The position numbers and the translations under genes were made by a program. 64,000 bases of DNA from NCBI GenBank assembly GCA_038243605.1, contig JBBSQX010000002.1, positions 124,001 to 188,000 on the forward strand. Reading direction: 5' to 3'. Under the pieces are notes generated by a model. It was given only the letters and a program-made list of their open reading frames with translations, was not told where the DNA came from and did not search any database. Positions 1 to 8,098 of the stretch are shown piece by piece (position 1 is the stretch's first letter; each line of letters begins with the position of its first letter). Origin of the DNA: Terrimesophilobacter sp038243605 (lineage in GTDB: Bacteria > Actinomycetota > Actinomycetes > Actinomycetales > Microbacteriaceae).

Positions 1-277
1 CGCCGTTAGCGACAGCCGCCTCGTGGAACCTGTCAACAGCGTCCCGGTCCTGCGCAGCGAAGGCGATATGCAGACCACGAGTGATCGCATCTTCTGATGG
101 CGACTGCTCCAAAGAGAGTGAAAGCTTGTCCTCGTCAGGATGCCAGTACTCCGCCATACCTTCGGCCCGAAACAATGCATCAATACCCAAGGCGTGGAGC
201 ACCGCCGTGAACATGCGCTCACTGGCATCGAAGTCTGATGCAAACACCGCAATGTGGTGGATAAATGGCGAGCGCAT
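1..277 (-). CDS. VOC (glyoxalase/bleomycin-resistance-like) protein, C-terminal part cut by window edge
   Basis: The 92 residues present read as the first beta-alpha-beta-beta-beta module of a vicinal oxygen chelate protein: an IHHIAVF strand with a metal-ligand-type His near residue 7, and a later GLHIAF strand. VOC proteins bind a divalent metal and act as lyases, dioxygenases or resistance proteins; the substrate cannot be told here. The frame is open to base 1, so the C-terminus lies outside the window. The ATG at 277 is chosen because TACAAT at 284-289 ends six bases before it, fitting a leaderless start. Confidence 0.75.
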   Translation of the reverse strand, partial: MRSPFIHHIAVFASDFDASERMFTAVLHALGIDALFRAEGMAEYWHPDEDKLSLSLEQSPSEDAITRGLHIAFAAQDRDAVDRFHEAAVANG

Positions 278-283
278 CTCGCT

Positions 284-289
284 ATTGTA
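284..289 (-). promoter_or_regulatory. -10 hexamer TACAAT of the VOC gene
   Basis: TACAAT on the minus strand ends six bases before the ATG at 277; no ribosome binding site lies between them. Predicted leaderless promoter. Confidence 0.5.
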
Positions 290-343
290 AAGTCCCGCAG
301 TGAAAGGCCCTCTCCCTCCTCGTCGCCGCAAGCCGATCGGCGA

Positions 344-868
344 TCAGAGCAGGGGATCAGAAAAGTTCAAGCGATAGATCAGCGTTGGAAGCCCTGAAGG
401 GGTCCGGTCGTGACGGTTGAATGTAAAGCCAAGCTTTTTTGCCAATCCGATCGAGGCAACGTTGTCTGGGTGAATATTGGCAATCAAGTACTCGATGTCT
501 GAGTTTGACTTCGCCCAGTTGATCCACGCCATACTGCCCTCGAAGGCGAGTCCCTTGCCTTGGGCCGAACGGCCGAGAATATAGCCGATCTCAACTTCGT
601 TCCACTCCGGCCAGTAATGTAGCCCAATGCGGCCAAGGAACTCACCCGTGTCGCGGTCGAGTGCGGCGCTCTGCCCGTAGCCGCGCTGTTCCCATTCTTC
701 CGCAAATGCTGCAACCTGCAAGGGGATAGTCTCCCCTGTTAGTCGTTCGCCACCTACGAATCGAGCCACGTCCGGGTCGGCATAAATAGTTGATAGGGCA
801 TTGGTGTGCTCCACCGTGAGCGGCGGGAGGAGGAGGCGTTTGCTTTCCAGACCCGGAGAACTGTTCAT
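344..868 (-). CDS. GNAT acetyltransferase, RimJ/RimL type
   Basis: 174 residues. The protein opens with an ESKRLLLPPL strand as in RimJ/RimL-type N-acetyltransferases, and has the acetyl-CoA pyrophosphate loop QGKG at about residues 103-106 after the EIGYIL strand, followed by a C-terminal NxxSxxLxxKLGF-like segment (NVASIGLAKKLGF). Such enzymes move an acetyl group from acetyl-CoA to an amine, often a protein N-terminus or an antibiotic; the target is unknown. Upstream in-frame ATG (904) and TTG (934) exist, but AATAAT at 875-880 sits six bases before the ATG at 868, which fits the leaderless pattern of this genome. Confidence 0.85.
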   Translation of the reverse strand: MNSSPGLESKRLLLPPLTVEHTNALSTIYADPDVARFVGGERLTGETIPLQVAAFAEEWEQRGYGQSAALDRDTGEFLGRIGLHYWPEWNEVEIGYILGRSAQGKGLAFEGSMAWINWAKSNSDIEYLIANIHPDNVASIGLAKKLGFTFNRHDRTPSGLPTLIYRLNFSDPLL

Positions 869-874
869 CTCGCA

Positions 875-880
875 ATTATT
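875..880 (-). promoter_or_regulatory. -10 hexamer AATAAT of the GNAT gene
   Basis: AATAAT on the minus strand is six bases upstream of ATG 868 and differs from TATAAT by one base. It supports the shorter start. Confidence 0.4.
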
Positions 881-1030
881 GTCCAGACCTAGCTCGTTTG
901 GCATTCGCCCGTAAGCCGGTCCATCACCGCACAAAGTTTCAATAGCTCTAGGCGGTGCATTTGAGGTCAGGTTCCGCCTGGAGCTGGGTGCCCGCAGGGG
1001 ATCCTCAACCGCTTCAGGTCATGGGGAAGT

Positions 1031-1255
1031 TCAGCGATTCGAGTTGCGTGGGTGGTTCTTGGCGGCGCGCTCGTTTCCATGCTTGTAGTTACCGGTGAGG
1101 CGGGCCATGAGCTCTTGCGGGTCTTGCGTTTTGACATCGAGGAGGATGCGTTCGGCCGCGCCCGCACGGAGTGTTGTCGCTTGGCGACCGTGGTGCCTAA
1201 TGACCACGTCGCCGCCGATCATCTGGTACTCGAAGCCGTGGGGAGTGCCTGCCAT
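1031..1255 (-). CDS. Small basic protein of unknown function
   Basis: 74 residues, no recognised domain. The central part (GGDVVIRHHGRQATTLRAG) reads as two short beta strands followed by helix, and the tail is rich in Lys, Arg, Asn and His. The ATG at 1255 is preferred over one six codons upstream because a GAGGAAG ribosome binding site lies nine bases before it. It stands alone between the MFS gene and the GNAT gene on the same strand. I recall similar unnamed small proteins in Microbacteriaceae but cannot name the family. Confidence 0.6.
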   Translation of the reverse strand: MAGTPHGFEYQMIGGDVVIRHHGRQATTLRAGAAERILLDVKTQDPQELMARLTGNYKHGNERAAKNHPRNSNR

Positions 1256-1337
1256 TGGATCATTCTTCCTCATTACTGAATGTGTCTGGAGTCGTGAATC
1301 ACTCCGGGATGGTGCAACGGTGTTTGGTCCGATGGTC

Positions 1338-2579
1338 TCATCGCGGTTTCAAAGTCGTCATTTTTCGTACTGGAGAGAAAATGATGGGTGCGGTGGCTGT
1401 GGCCATCATCACGGCTCCGACCATTGCCGCGGTCCATGGGCCTAGCCAGGTTGCCAGCGCACCGCCGGCGAGTGCTCCGAGAGATAGCGCACCCCAGGAG
1501 ATGAGTCGGTAGCTGGCGTTTACTCTGCCGCGTAGTTCAGGAGAGATCGTTAGCTGGCGCAGGCTGACAGCTTGGCTGTTCGCAACTCCGATCCCGAGAC
1601 CGGAGAAAAGGAAGGCGGCCGCGAGTGCGGCTACTCCACCCCAACCTGGAGCGACTACAGCCAGAACTCCGGCAATTGGGGCGGTGTTGCCTAACACTAG
1701 GGCGGCGATGAGAGATCGGCCGTATCCGAATCGCGCGGTGAGTCGTTGACTGAGGATGCTGCCCACAAACGCGCCCAGCCCCAGCGACATAAGTACGAGA
1801 CCAAGTACGACTGGGCCATATCCGTACGTTCGCAGCAGCAGCACTGACAGCGCGATCATGAGTACTTCGTTTCCAAGATTCCAGATGCTTGCCTCGCTCA
1901 CGAGAGCGCGCAGCACGCGATACCGCAGGAGCACAGTGATGCCGAGTCGGGCCTCGGAGAAGGCGGATGCGCGATCGGCACGAGGTCGTCGCCGCTCAGG
2001 TATCTTCACTTTTGAAATTAGCGCGCTGGAGAACAGGTAGCCGATGGCGTTGAGACCTAGTGCGATGGGCGCAGTCAATACTTGAACCAGTAGACCGCCA
2101 GCCCCGGAGCCGGCGACACCGATCACCGACTGGGTCGCCGTAATGCGCGCGTTAGCGTCGATCAGTGATTCTTCGCCGACGACGAGCGGGAGGAACGAGA
2201 AATCGGCCAACGAATAGAGCACGGTGAATGCGCCGACGAGTCCGGCTGCCCCGATCAACATCGGCACTGTCAGCCAGCCCGCTAGAGCGAGCCCGCATAC
2301 CAAGAAGAGCAGAACGCCACGCGCAACGTCGGCGAATATCATGAGGGGTCGTCGCGGGGAACGATCGACCAATACTCCTAACCACAGAGTCAGCAAAAGG
2401 TAGGGCGCAAGCAGTGCCGCCCGCACGAATGACAACTCAGCGGCCGATGCTCCGAGTGTGATGAGGGCTAGCACCGGGATCGCCAGCTCGCCAATCTCCG
2501 CTCCCAGTGACGAGAACGCCCCAGCCCCCCACACGCGTCGGAAGTCAGGGAAACGCCATGCATTAGTAACTGTTGTCAT
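1338..2579 (-). CDS. MFS transporter, MFS_3/EntS-like exporter
   Basis: 413 residues with about twelve hydrophobic segments. The opening (WRFPDFRRVWGAGAFSSLG) and the DRSPRRPLMIFADV loop between the second and third segments are typical of the MFS_3/EntS-like branch, which exports siderophores, macrolides or other drugs by proton antiport. The substrate is unknown. It is divergent from a CGNR-type regulator gene 55 bases away, which may control it. TAACCT at 2588-2593 on the minus strand ends eight bases before the ATG, so the transcript could be leaderless or have a very short leader. Confidence 0.85.
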   Translation of the reverse strand: MTTVTNAWRFPDFRRVWGAGAFSSLGAEIGELAIPVLALITLGASAAELSFVRAALLAPYLLLTLWLGVLVDRSPRRPLMIFADVARGVLLFLVCGLALAGWLTVPMLIGAAGLVGAFTVLYSLADFSFLPLVVGEESLIDANARITATQSVIGVAGSGAGGLLVQVLTAPIALGLNAIGYLFSSALISKVKIPERRRPRADRASAFSEARLGITVLLRYRVLRALVSEASIWNLGNEVLMIALSVLLLRTYGYGPVVLGLVLMSLGLGAFVGSILSQRLTARFGYGRSLIAALVLGNTAPIAGVLAVVAPGWGGVAALAAAFLFSGLGIGVANSQAVSLRQLTISPELRGRVNASYRLISWGALSLGALAGGALATWLGPWTAAMVGAVMMATATAPIIFSPVRKMTTLKPR

Positions 2580-2622
2580 AATAATGAAGGTTATCTAAAA
2601 CCGCCAACAATGCAAAGAGGGT

Positions 2623-2628
2623 TATTGT
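2623..2628 (+). promoter_or_regulatory. -10 hexamer TATTGT of the CGNR gene
   Basis: TATTGT ends six bases before the GTG at 2635; no ribosome binding site fits between. Predicted leaderless promoter in the divergent gap shared with the MFS gene. Confidence 0.5.
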
Positions 2629-2634
2629 TGTGGT

Positions 2635-3189
2635 GTGTCCAACTCCACGTCTGTCATGCCAGCCCCAGGCGAGTTAGAGTTCGTGCGCCAGTTTGTGAAC
2701 ACCTTCGACATCGATGCGGGCACCGATTTACTGAGTCAACCGAGGGTTTACCAGGAATGGGCGGCGGAGTTCGGAATCGATGGCCTGGCGACAGATACCG
2801 ACCTCATCTTTGCGCGAGAGTTGCGCGAGGCGCTTCGCGCAGCGCTGATTGCCAACCACGACGGTGCATCGCTGCCGTTGCGGACCATCGATGCGCTCGA
2901 CGGTGCAGTCGATAGATCGCAACTTACCGTTCGCTTCACCCCGAACGGTGTCAAGCTAGTGAGTGATGCCGTCGGGCTTGGAGCCGTCTATGGGCGACTG
3001 GTCGCTGCGGTAACGTCCGCGATCGCGGAGAAAAGCTGGCAGCGTTTAAAGGCGTGCGTCGCAGACGATTGCCAATGGGGTTTCTACGACACCTCCCGCT
3101 CACGCACAGGCCAATGGTGCTCGATGAGCATTTGCGGTAACCGCGCTAAACAAGCCCGCTGGCGAACCATTGCCCGGTTTGAGAACTAA
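2635..3189 (+). CDS. CGNR zinc finger (ABATE domain) putative regulator
   Basis: 184 residues. The N-terminal two thirds (FVRQFVNTFDIDAG onward) match the ABATE domain. The C-terminus carries the treble-clef CGNR finger: RLKACVADDCQWGFYD, then WCSMSICGNRAKQARWR, with four cysteines placed to bind zinc. Proteins of this layout are common next to transporter or stress genes in actinobacteria and are thought to bind DNA or nucleic acid; function is not proven. It starts with GTG under a leaderless -10 box. The divergent MFS exporter is the obvious candidate target. Confidence 0.85.
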   Translation: MSNSTSVMPAPGELEFVRQFVNTFDIDAGTDLLSQPRVYQEWAAEFGIDGLATDTDLIFARELREALRAALIANHDGASLPLRTIDALDGAVDRSQLTVRFTPNGVKLVSDAVGLGAVYGRLVAAVTSAIAEKSWQRLKACVADDCQWGFYDTSRSRTGQWCSMSICGNRAKQARWRTIARFEN

Positions 3190-3192
3190 AGT

Positions 3193-3207
3193 CGCGAAGT
3201 GTTCGCG
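3193..3207 (+). terminator. Hairpin directly after the CGNR gene
   Basis: CGCGAA, a GTG loop and TTCGCG form a perfect six-base stem starting four bases after the stop codon. No T-run follows, so it is at best a weak or factor-assisted terminator in the gap between two convergent genes. Confidence 0.3.
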
Positions 3208-3373
3208 TGCCCGATTGCGAGAGAGAACCTAGTCATTCGAACTCCATCATTGGTCGAACTATTCCTGCTCGATTCACACTTAGTGGTCGGGCATCGCTTC
3301 GTCAAGTCGTCCGCAAGAGGATCCCTCAGCGGGGCGTCCGCAAAAGAACGGGTACCGAAAGGTCTGGCGAATA

Positions 3374-3949
3374 TCACCCTGTGAGAGGGATCGACTCGCT
3401 GTTCTCGGCACCGTTTTCGTACCAGACAAACTCAACGGCTGACGTGGTTTCTTCTGGTCGTTCGTTGAGGTCTCGCTCATGGGTGCCAAGCACTTTGCCC
3501 CATTCCGAGTCGTCAAGGCGCGCGCAATATGCCACGGAGAGGTGAAAGATCCAGTCCTCCAGCGACAGCTCGCCGATGCGCCGAAAGTCGGTCGCATTCA
3601 GGTGATCCGTGAGCGTCGAATACGAACCAATGAGAGTTGCGCTGCGAGCAAGTCGTGCGATAACAACCTTGAAAGGAGGCGGAAACCCATCGATCGCATC
3701 GACCCGAAGATTGATGGGACGCTGACGTGCCGCCCACTGATGCAAGGATTGCTTGAGTTCTCGTACTCTTTCGGGCTCGTAGAATCCGCGGAGTGTGGCG
3801 TGTCCGGTATTCGGGAACGTGGCAACGGGTGGCAACCCGAGACGCATCGAGGACTGCAACATGTTGTAGAAATCGGCGACATCCGCGGTGGGGCGCACGA
3901 CTACGTACTGTTGCCCCTCAAGCGACCCGAGCTGGGCTGGGTCTGTCAT
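3374..3949 (-). CDS. 2H phosphoesterase (2'-5' RNA ligase-like)
   Basis: 191 residues. Two HxT/S motifs define the 2H superfamily active site: HATL at residues 50-53 and HLSV at 136-139, spaced as in LigT/cyclic phosphodiesterase proteins. Such enzymes open or form 2',3'-cyclic or 2'-5' phosphodiester bonds in RNA or nucleotides; the substrate is not known. The ATG at 3949 is used; a TTG at 3982 would add eleven residues that look unlike a protein start. It converges with the CGNR gene and is divergent from a GNAT gene. Confidence 0.8.
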   Translation of the reverse strand: MTDPAQLGSLEGQQYVVVRPTADVADFYNMLQSSMRLGLPPVATFPNTGHATLRGFYEPERVRELKQSLHQWAARQRPINLRVDAIDGFPPPFKVVIARLARSATLIGSYSTLTDHLNATDFRRIGELSLEDWIFHLSVAYCARLDDSEWGKVLGTHERDLNERPEETTSAVEFVWYENGAENSESIPLTG

Positions 3950-4328
3950 GAACGCACCGGTCACTGTCAACCCCCGAGTCAATCCAATGGTCTCGAAAGG
4001 TTAACATCAGTTCAACCGATCTCCGCGAATGTGACGACCCCACCCCTGTTCGTGCAGATTAGCCGCAGTCGGCGATTGCTGTCTGGATCCGACTACCAAT
4101 CCGTCGGCGCCCAGAGGCCATCTTAAATGGATCGCGCGGCAAGCCGACGCACCGCCAGCGGGTGCCCGCAAGCCTGACGTTCAGCGCGACAGATCAGGAG
4201 CCAGCCAGGGCCACAACGACCTCGTGGGCGCAGCCCATGGCAATAGTTCAAGCCACTCCTGCTCGTCCTCGCTCTGCCCTCGTAAGCTGTCCGTGCAACC
4301 CGACGGCTCAACCTGGAAGAATTGAGAG
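3950..4328. other. Non-coding divergent gap
   Basis: About 380 bases between the 2H phosphoesterase (minus) and a GNAT gene (plus). It holds a loose inverted repeat GGTT/AACC around 4001-4019 and a ribosome binding site before 4329. A 62-codon minus-strand frame (4123-4311) is rich in Arg, Cys and Gly and looks like chance. Nothing else is seen. Confidence 0.5.
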
Positions 4329-4799
4329 ATGACCGTAACCCTTCAGCGAATCCTCACCAGCGATTTCCCAACGTGGATTGACCAAAGCTGTGCCGAGTAC
4401 GTCGGTGATTTGCTTGCCCAGGGCCGATCACACGAGGAAGCTCGGCGCATAGCGGGCGAGAGCATGGCTCGTTCGTTCCCGGATGGTACTCAGAGCCCTG
4501 GCAATGAGGTCTTTCACGTCATGAACGAGGCTGATGAGGCAGTCGGATATCTGTGGATCGGGCAGGATGTCACCACCGATCCGGGGGTGTGGTGGGTCTG
4601 GGACGTTCTCATCAACGCTGACCAGCGTGGCCAGGGTTATGGGAGAACGGCGATGCTACTCGGCGAGGAATATGCACGCACACAAGGTGCGCACTCTCTC
4701 GGCCTCAGCGTCTTCGGATTCAACACCGGGGCCAGGGAACTTTACGATTCCCTCGGCTACGAGACAACTTCGGTGAAGATGCTCAAGAAGCTCGACTGA
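4329..4799 (+). CDS. GNAT N-acetyltransferase
   Basis: 156 residues with the acetyl-CoA-binding motif A: QRGQGYG at residues 99-105 after the VWDVLINAD strand, followed by a helix (AMLLGEEYARTQG) and a C-terminal ARELYDSLGYE segment that is standard in GNAT enzymes. The acceptor is unknown. An AG-rich site (GGAAG) lies eleven bases before the ATG, so unlike many neighbours this gene appears to be led by an ordinary ribosome binding site. It converges with the NTF2-like gene. Confidence 0.88.
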   Translation: MTVTLQRILTSDFPTWIDQSCAEYVGDLLAQGRSHEEARRIAGESMARSFPDGTQSPGNEVFHVMNEADEAVGYLWIGQDVTTDPGVWWVWDVLINADQRGQGYGRTAMLLGEEYARTQGAHSLGLSVFGFNTGARELYDSLGYETTSVKMLKKLD

Positions 4800-4899
4800 G
4801 CCTTTTCTTCGCTATCGCTGGTTGGCGTCACCGCAGGGCAGGGCCGAGATGGACAGCCGCAAGAGGAACGGTTAGCGAGTCAGGCAGAGGTCGGCGGCG

Positions 4900-5268
4900 T
4901 CATCGCCAAGATCCCGTCCAGTCATAGAGATCGGCAGTGGTCTGATACTCGCGAAGAGAGGCAATCAGCCCGTCTGACGAAGAAGAGATAGTGCACCCCT
5001 CGAACGAGGACCGTGTTCCCTCGAAGGTGTACTCAAAGACCCACTGGGCAGATTCGTAACCACCGGCCTGGAAGTGGTCGGTGACCGTCCACGCGTGGAC
5101 GATCCCACCCGCCCGGAACCAGGCTGTGGCCCATTCCCGAACCCGCGCGCGGCCGTGGTAAACGGGCCCGTAACACTCTGTGATGATGCATGATTCAGCA
5201 ACGCTCTCGGCGATCCTGTCGACATCGTTCGCGGCCCATGCCTCAATGTACTGCGTCAGAACTGACAT
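4900..5268 (-). CDS. NTF2-like / SnoaL-like protein
   Basis: 122 residues with the cone-shaped NTF2 fold signature: an initial helix (LTQYIEAWAANDVDRIAESV), the YHGRARVREWATAWF helix, and beta strands VHAWTVTDHF and SAQWVFEYTFEG. Family members are small hydrolases, isomerases or accessory ligand-binding proteins; the substrate here is unknown. TAGGCT at 5275-5280 ends six bases before the ATG, so the transcript is predicted to be leaderless. Confidence 0.8.
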   Translation of the reverse strand: MSVLTQYIEAWAANDVDRIAESVAESCIITECYGPVYHGRARVREWATAWFRAGGIVHAWTVTDHFQAGGYESAQWVFEYTFEGTRSSFEGCTISSSSDGLIASLREYQTTADLYDWTGSWR

Positions 5269-5274
5269 TAGACA

Positions 5275-5280
5275 AGCCTA
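5275..5280 (-). promoter_or_regulatory. -10 hexamer TAGGCT of the NTF2-like gene
   Basis: TAGGCT on the minus strand ends six bases upstream of ATG 5268, with no ribosome binding site between. Confidence 0.5.
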
Positions 5281-5608
5281 GCGCTCACCAGAAGACTGCC
5301 CTTAAGCCGGGCTGCCCGCGGACACCCCCACACCACCATCGGTATTGGCACGTCAGCGGACGTGTGGTCGTGCGTTTGAGCCGCCCGACATAAAGCCCGA
5401 TGAACGTGCGTGATACGCACGAGCTCGAGGGCAGCACTTCACTACCCTGACGTCTCACAACCCTAGGGAAACGAGACGTATCAACCGAAGTTGGGACCGA
5501 CCTCGGAAACTCCATGGCCCGCGATCGTCGCAACTATGTCTCACAAGTTGTTGGCTGACATGGAGTGCTGGTCGTTAGTTATGAGACTCGCGTAGCCCCT
5601 GACGACGT
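5281..5608. other. Non-coding gap with two small inverted repeats
   Basis: No convincing gene. Two perfect six-base inverted repeats are present: CACGTC/GACGTG with a four-base loop at 5349-5364, and GTGCGT/ACGCAC with a three-base loop at 5406-5420. They could be hairpins or operators for the downstream mscR unit. A minus-strand frame at 5285-5533 has no protein-like character. Confidence 0.4.
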
Positions 5609-5875
5609 GTGGAGTCGCAGGTGCTTGCTGAAATTCAGTCCGTAGAAGACACCGCGGTCAGCCGCTTTGCTAGTGCGCTTTTTCTGCTGGATGAAGAACT
5701 TTCGGATCAGCGCACATCCAAGGATGCCTTGCATGATCTCGCGTTAGATCAGGTGATCGGTGCGCTGACGGCGCGAGAACCCTCCGGTGCGCTCGCGGAG
5801 GTGTTCCAGACACTGTTGACGACGGTCGACGAGATTCCGTGTGGAGATCGCTTGGTTACACTGACTGGGTATTGA
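5609..5875 (+). CDS. Small acidic protein of unknown function upstream of mscR
   Basis: 88 codons starting at GTG (another GTG four codons on). The predicted protein is acidic and helical (VLAEIQSVEDTAVSRFASALF), with no Cys-pair, membrane or known domain. It is not a family I recognise. It lies 58 bases upstream of the formaldehyde dehydrogenase start on the same strand and could be co-transcribed with it. Neither a clear ribosome binding site nor a leaderless -10 supports the start, so it may be a chance frame. Confidence 0.35.
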   Translation: MESQVLAEIQSVEDTAVSRFASALFLLDEELSDQRTSKDALHDLALDQVIGALTAREPSGALAEVFQTLLTTVDEIPCGDRLVTLTGY

Positions 5876-5933
5876 GGTATTAGTCGACTGCGTGCTGGCC
5901 ACCCACATCCTCACCACACGTGAATGGAGCGTC

Positions 5934-7022
5934 ATGTCCCAGAAGGTTCAAGGAGTGATCGTGCGGGCAAAGAACGCCCCACTCGAAACTGTCACCATTG
6001 TCATCCCCGACCCAGGCCAGGGTGAAGCCGTCGTGGATATCATCACGTGCGGTGTCTGCCACACCGACCTGCACTACAAGCAAGGTCACATTGGCGACGA
6101 CTATCCCTACCTGCTCGGGCACGAAGCTACCGCCGTGGTCTCGGCCATCGGTGAGGGCGTCAACAATGTGGCCGTTGGTGACCGGGTAATCCTGAACTGG
6201 CGGGCCGTGTGCGGTCAGTGCCGCGCCTGCGCCAAGGGTGCCCCTCAGTACTGTTTCAACACCGCAAACGCCACCCAGAAAATGACTCTGGAAGACGGCA
6301 CTGAGCTCTCCCCTGCTTTGGGTATTGGGGCGTTCGCCGAGAAGACGCTGGTGGCCGCCGGTCAGTGCACCAAGGTCGATCCGGACGTGGATGCCGCCGC
6401 CGTAGGCCTTTTGGGTTGTGGAGTGATGGCGGGTATTGGTGCCGCAATGAACACGGGTGAAGTGAAGCGCGGAGAATCCGTGGCCGTGATCGGATGCGGT
6501 GGAGTAGGCATTGCCGCGATCGCCGGAGCCAAACTGGCCGGTGCGACGACCATCGTGGCGCTCGATATCGACGATGACAAGTTGGCGATGGCCACGAAGA
6601 TCGGCGCCACGCACACCGTGAATTCCACGACTCACGACGCGGTCGAGAGCATCAGGTCTCTGACCGGTGGCTTCGGAGCCGACGTGGTCATTGATGCGGT
6701 TGGTCGCCCCGAAACCTATACGCAAGCGTTCTACGGCCGCGACTTGGCCGGGCGTGTTGTTCTCGTGGGTGTACCGAGCCCCGAGATGATGTTGGAGTTG
6801 CCGTTGCTGGATGTTTTTGGTCGTGGTGGATCGTTGAAGTCGTCATGGTACGGAGACTGCTTGCCCTCCCGCGACTTCCCCATGCTAGTGGAGCAGTACA
6901 AGCTCGGGCGCCTAGATTTGGATGCTTTCGTGAGTGAACGTATTGGGCTAGGTGACGTCGAAGCTGCCTTCACCAAGATGGGTGAAGGCAAAGTTCTCCG
7001 TTCGGTAGTGGAACTCTCATGA
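5934..7022 (+). CDS. mscR: S-(hydroxymethyl)mycothiol dehydrogenase
   Basis: 362 residues, zinc medium-chain dehydrogenase. Catalytic zinc ligands Cys39 and the GHE motif at 62-64, four structural-zinc cysteines at 93, 96, 99 and 107, and the NAD-binding GCGGVG at 187-192. The sequence follows the mycothiol-dependent class (QGVIVRAK start, CRACAKGAPQYC), which oxidises the spontaneous formaldehyde-mycothiol adduct to S-formylmycothiol and can also act as S-nitrosomycothiol reductase. The ATG at 5934 has a GGAG site just before it. The stop overlaps the next gene by ATGA, so the two are translationally coupled. Confidence 0.93.
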   Translation: MSQKVQGVIVRAKNAPLETVTIVIPDPGQGEAVVDIITCGVCHTDLHYKQGHIGDDYPYLLGHEATAVVSAIGEGVNNVAVGDRVILNWRAVCGQCRACAKGAPQYCFNTANATQKMTLEDGTELSPALGIGAFAEKTLVAAGQCTKVDPDVDAAAVGLLGCGVMAGIGAAMNTGEVKRGESVAVIGCGGVGIAAIAGAKLAGATTIVALDIDDDKLAMATKIGATHTVNSTTHDAVESIRSLTGGFGADVVIDAVGRPETYTQAFYGRDLAGRVVLVGVPSPEMMLELPLLDVFGRGGSLKSSWYGDCLPSRDFPMLVEQYKLGRLDLDAFVSERIGLGDVEAAFTKMGEGKVLRSVVELS

Positions 7023-7648
7023 CCGCGCAGATCGAGAACATCGTCACCTCTGGAACTTTCAGCCTTGACGGCGGCACGTGGGATGTCGATAACAATGTGT
7101 GGATCATTGGGGACGAGCACGAAGTCTTCGTGATCGATCCGGCCCACGAGCCCGACAAGATTCACGCAGTGATCGGCGACCGCACAGTGAAGGCAGTTCT
7201 GCTAACCCACGGCCACGACGACCACATCCGCTACGCACGCGAGTTCGCCGACGCGGTGCAGGCACCGATCTTTCTGAACCCGGCCGATCAGATGCTGTGG
7301 AACGACGTTTTTCCTGGCACCACCGCCGATAAGGACATCAGCGATGGCGACACCTTCGAGATTGCGGGCACCCCGCTGGTCGCGCTTCACACTCCCGGCC
7401 ATTCGCCGGGTTCCACGTGCTTCTACGTGAAAGAACTGAACACTGTGTTCTCCGGAGACACGTTGTTCAACGGCGGACCAGGAGCGACCGGCCGCAGCTA
7501 CTCCAGCTTCGCTACGATCATCGATTCGATCCGCGATCGCCTGCTCACACTGCCAGCGGATACCGTGGTGAACACCGGGCACGGCGACTCCACGAGTATC
7601 GGAGCCGAGGCGCCGAGCCTGGACGAGTGGATCGCGCGGGGCCACTAA
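7019..7648 (+). CDS. MBL-fold hydrolase paired with mscR
   Basis: 209 residues. Metallo-beta-lactamase fold with HGHDDH at residues 64-69, His128, Asp147 and His188, the complete set for a two-metal glyoxalase II-like site. In actinobacteria this gene routinely follows mscR and is taken to be the thioesterase that releases formate from S-formylmycothiol, the counterpart of S-formylglutathione hydrolase; this role is inferred from context. Its start overlaps the mscR stop (ATGA). Its own stop lies inside the first copy of a short repeat at the convergent junction. Confidence 0.88.
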   Translation: MTAQIENIVTSGTFSLDGGTWDVDNNVWIIGDEHEVFVIDPAHEPDKIHAVIGDRTVKAVLLTHGHDDHIRYAREFADAVQAPIFLNPADQMLWNDVFPGTTADKDISDGDTFEIAGTPLVALHTPGHSPGSTCFYVKELNTVFSGDTLFNGGPGATGRSYSSFATIIDSIRDRLLTLPADTVVNTGHGDSTSIGAEAPSLDEWIARGH

Positions 7649-7690
7649 AAGCGAGGCCACTAAGAGAAGATCGCGCGCACCGGGCCACTA
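7640..7690. repeat. Three copies of GGCCACTA at a convergent junction
   Basis: GGCCACTA occurs at 7640-7647, 7655-7662 and 7683-7690. The first copy contains the MBL gene's stop codon and the third contains the stop of the opposing VOC gene. A longer related unit, GATCGCGCG plus GGCCACTA, brackets the region (7630 and 7669). Confidence 0.75.
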
Positions 7691-8089
7691 CGTGCCGACG
7701 AAGAACTCGAGCGCTATTCCGTCAGGGTCCTTGAAGCTGAGCGCAGTTCCGTAGGGTGCTTCGACGGGTGCGCTGTGCTCGATACCCACGGCCGTGAGAT
7801 GGGCAACCCACTCGTGGATGTCATCCGTGCTGTCGACCGCCAAACCCACATGGTCCAGCCCGGGCCGGAACGGTGTGAAGCACTCCGTTGTCGTGGGATG
7901 GTGTTGCGTGAGGCCAAGGTTCGTGCCCCCTGGGAGTGTGAACAGTCGACGCTGCAGGTTCTCGCCACCCAACTCCATCGCCGGCGGAAACCCAAACACG
8001 AGTTCGTAGAACGCGGTACTGGTCTCGAGATCACTGACGGTGAGAGCAAGATGATGGATTCCGCTAAAACGAGGCATGGGGCTATCCAA
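7688..8089 (-). CDS. VOC family protein (glyoxalase-like)
   Basis: 133 residues comprising two beta-alpha-beta-beta-beta modules: GIHHLALTVSD near residue 10 with a metal-type His, LDHVGLAVDS in the middle, and a terminal DPDGIALEFF with the conserved Glu. Such proteins are lactoylglutathione-lyase-like isomerases, dioxygenases or binders; no specific substrate can be given. The start at 8089 is only nine bases after the upstream gene's stop, suggesting co-transcription with it; an ATG at 8077 is an alternative. Confidence 0.85.
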   Translation of the reverse strand: MDSPMPRFSGIHHLALTVSDLETSTAFYELVFGFPPAMELGGENLQRRLFTLPGGTNLGLTQHHPTTTECFTPFRPGLDHVGLAVDSTDDIHEWVAHLTAVGIEHSAPVEAPYGTALSFKDPDGIALEFFVGT

Positions 8090-8098
8090 CTTTCGTGG

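Noticed and set aside
2586..2602. Possible iron box upstream of the MFS exporter
   Set aside because: AGGTTA matches one arm of a DtxR box but the other arm fails; only about ten of nineteen positions agree.
4123..4311. 62-codon minus-strand frame in the 2H/GNAT gap
   Set aside because: Arg, Gly and Cys-rich with no domain, promoter or ribosome binding site.
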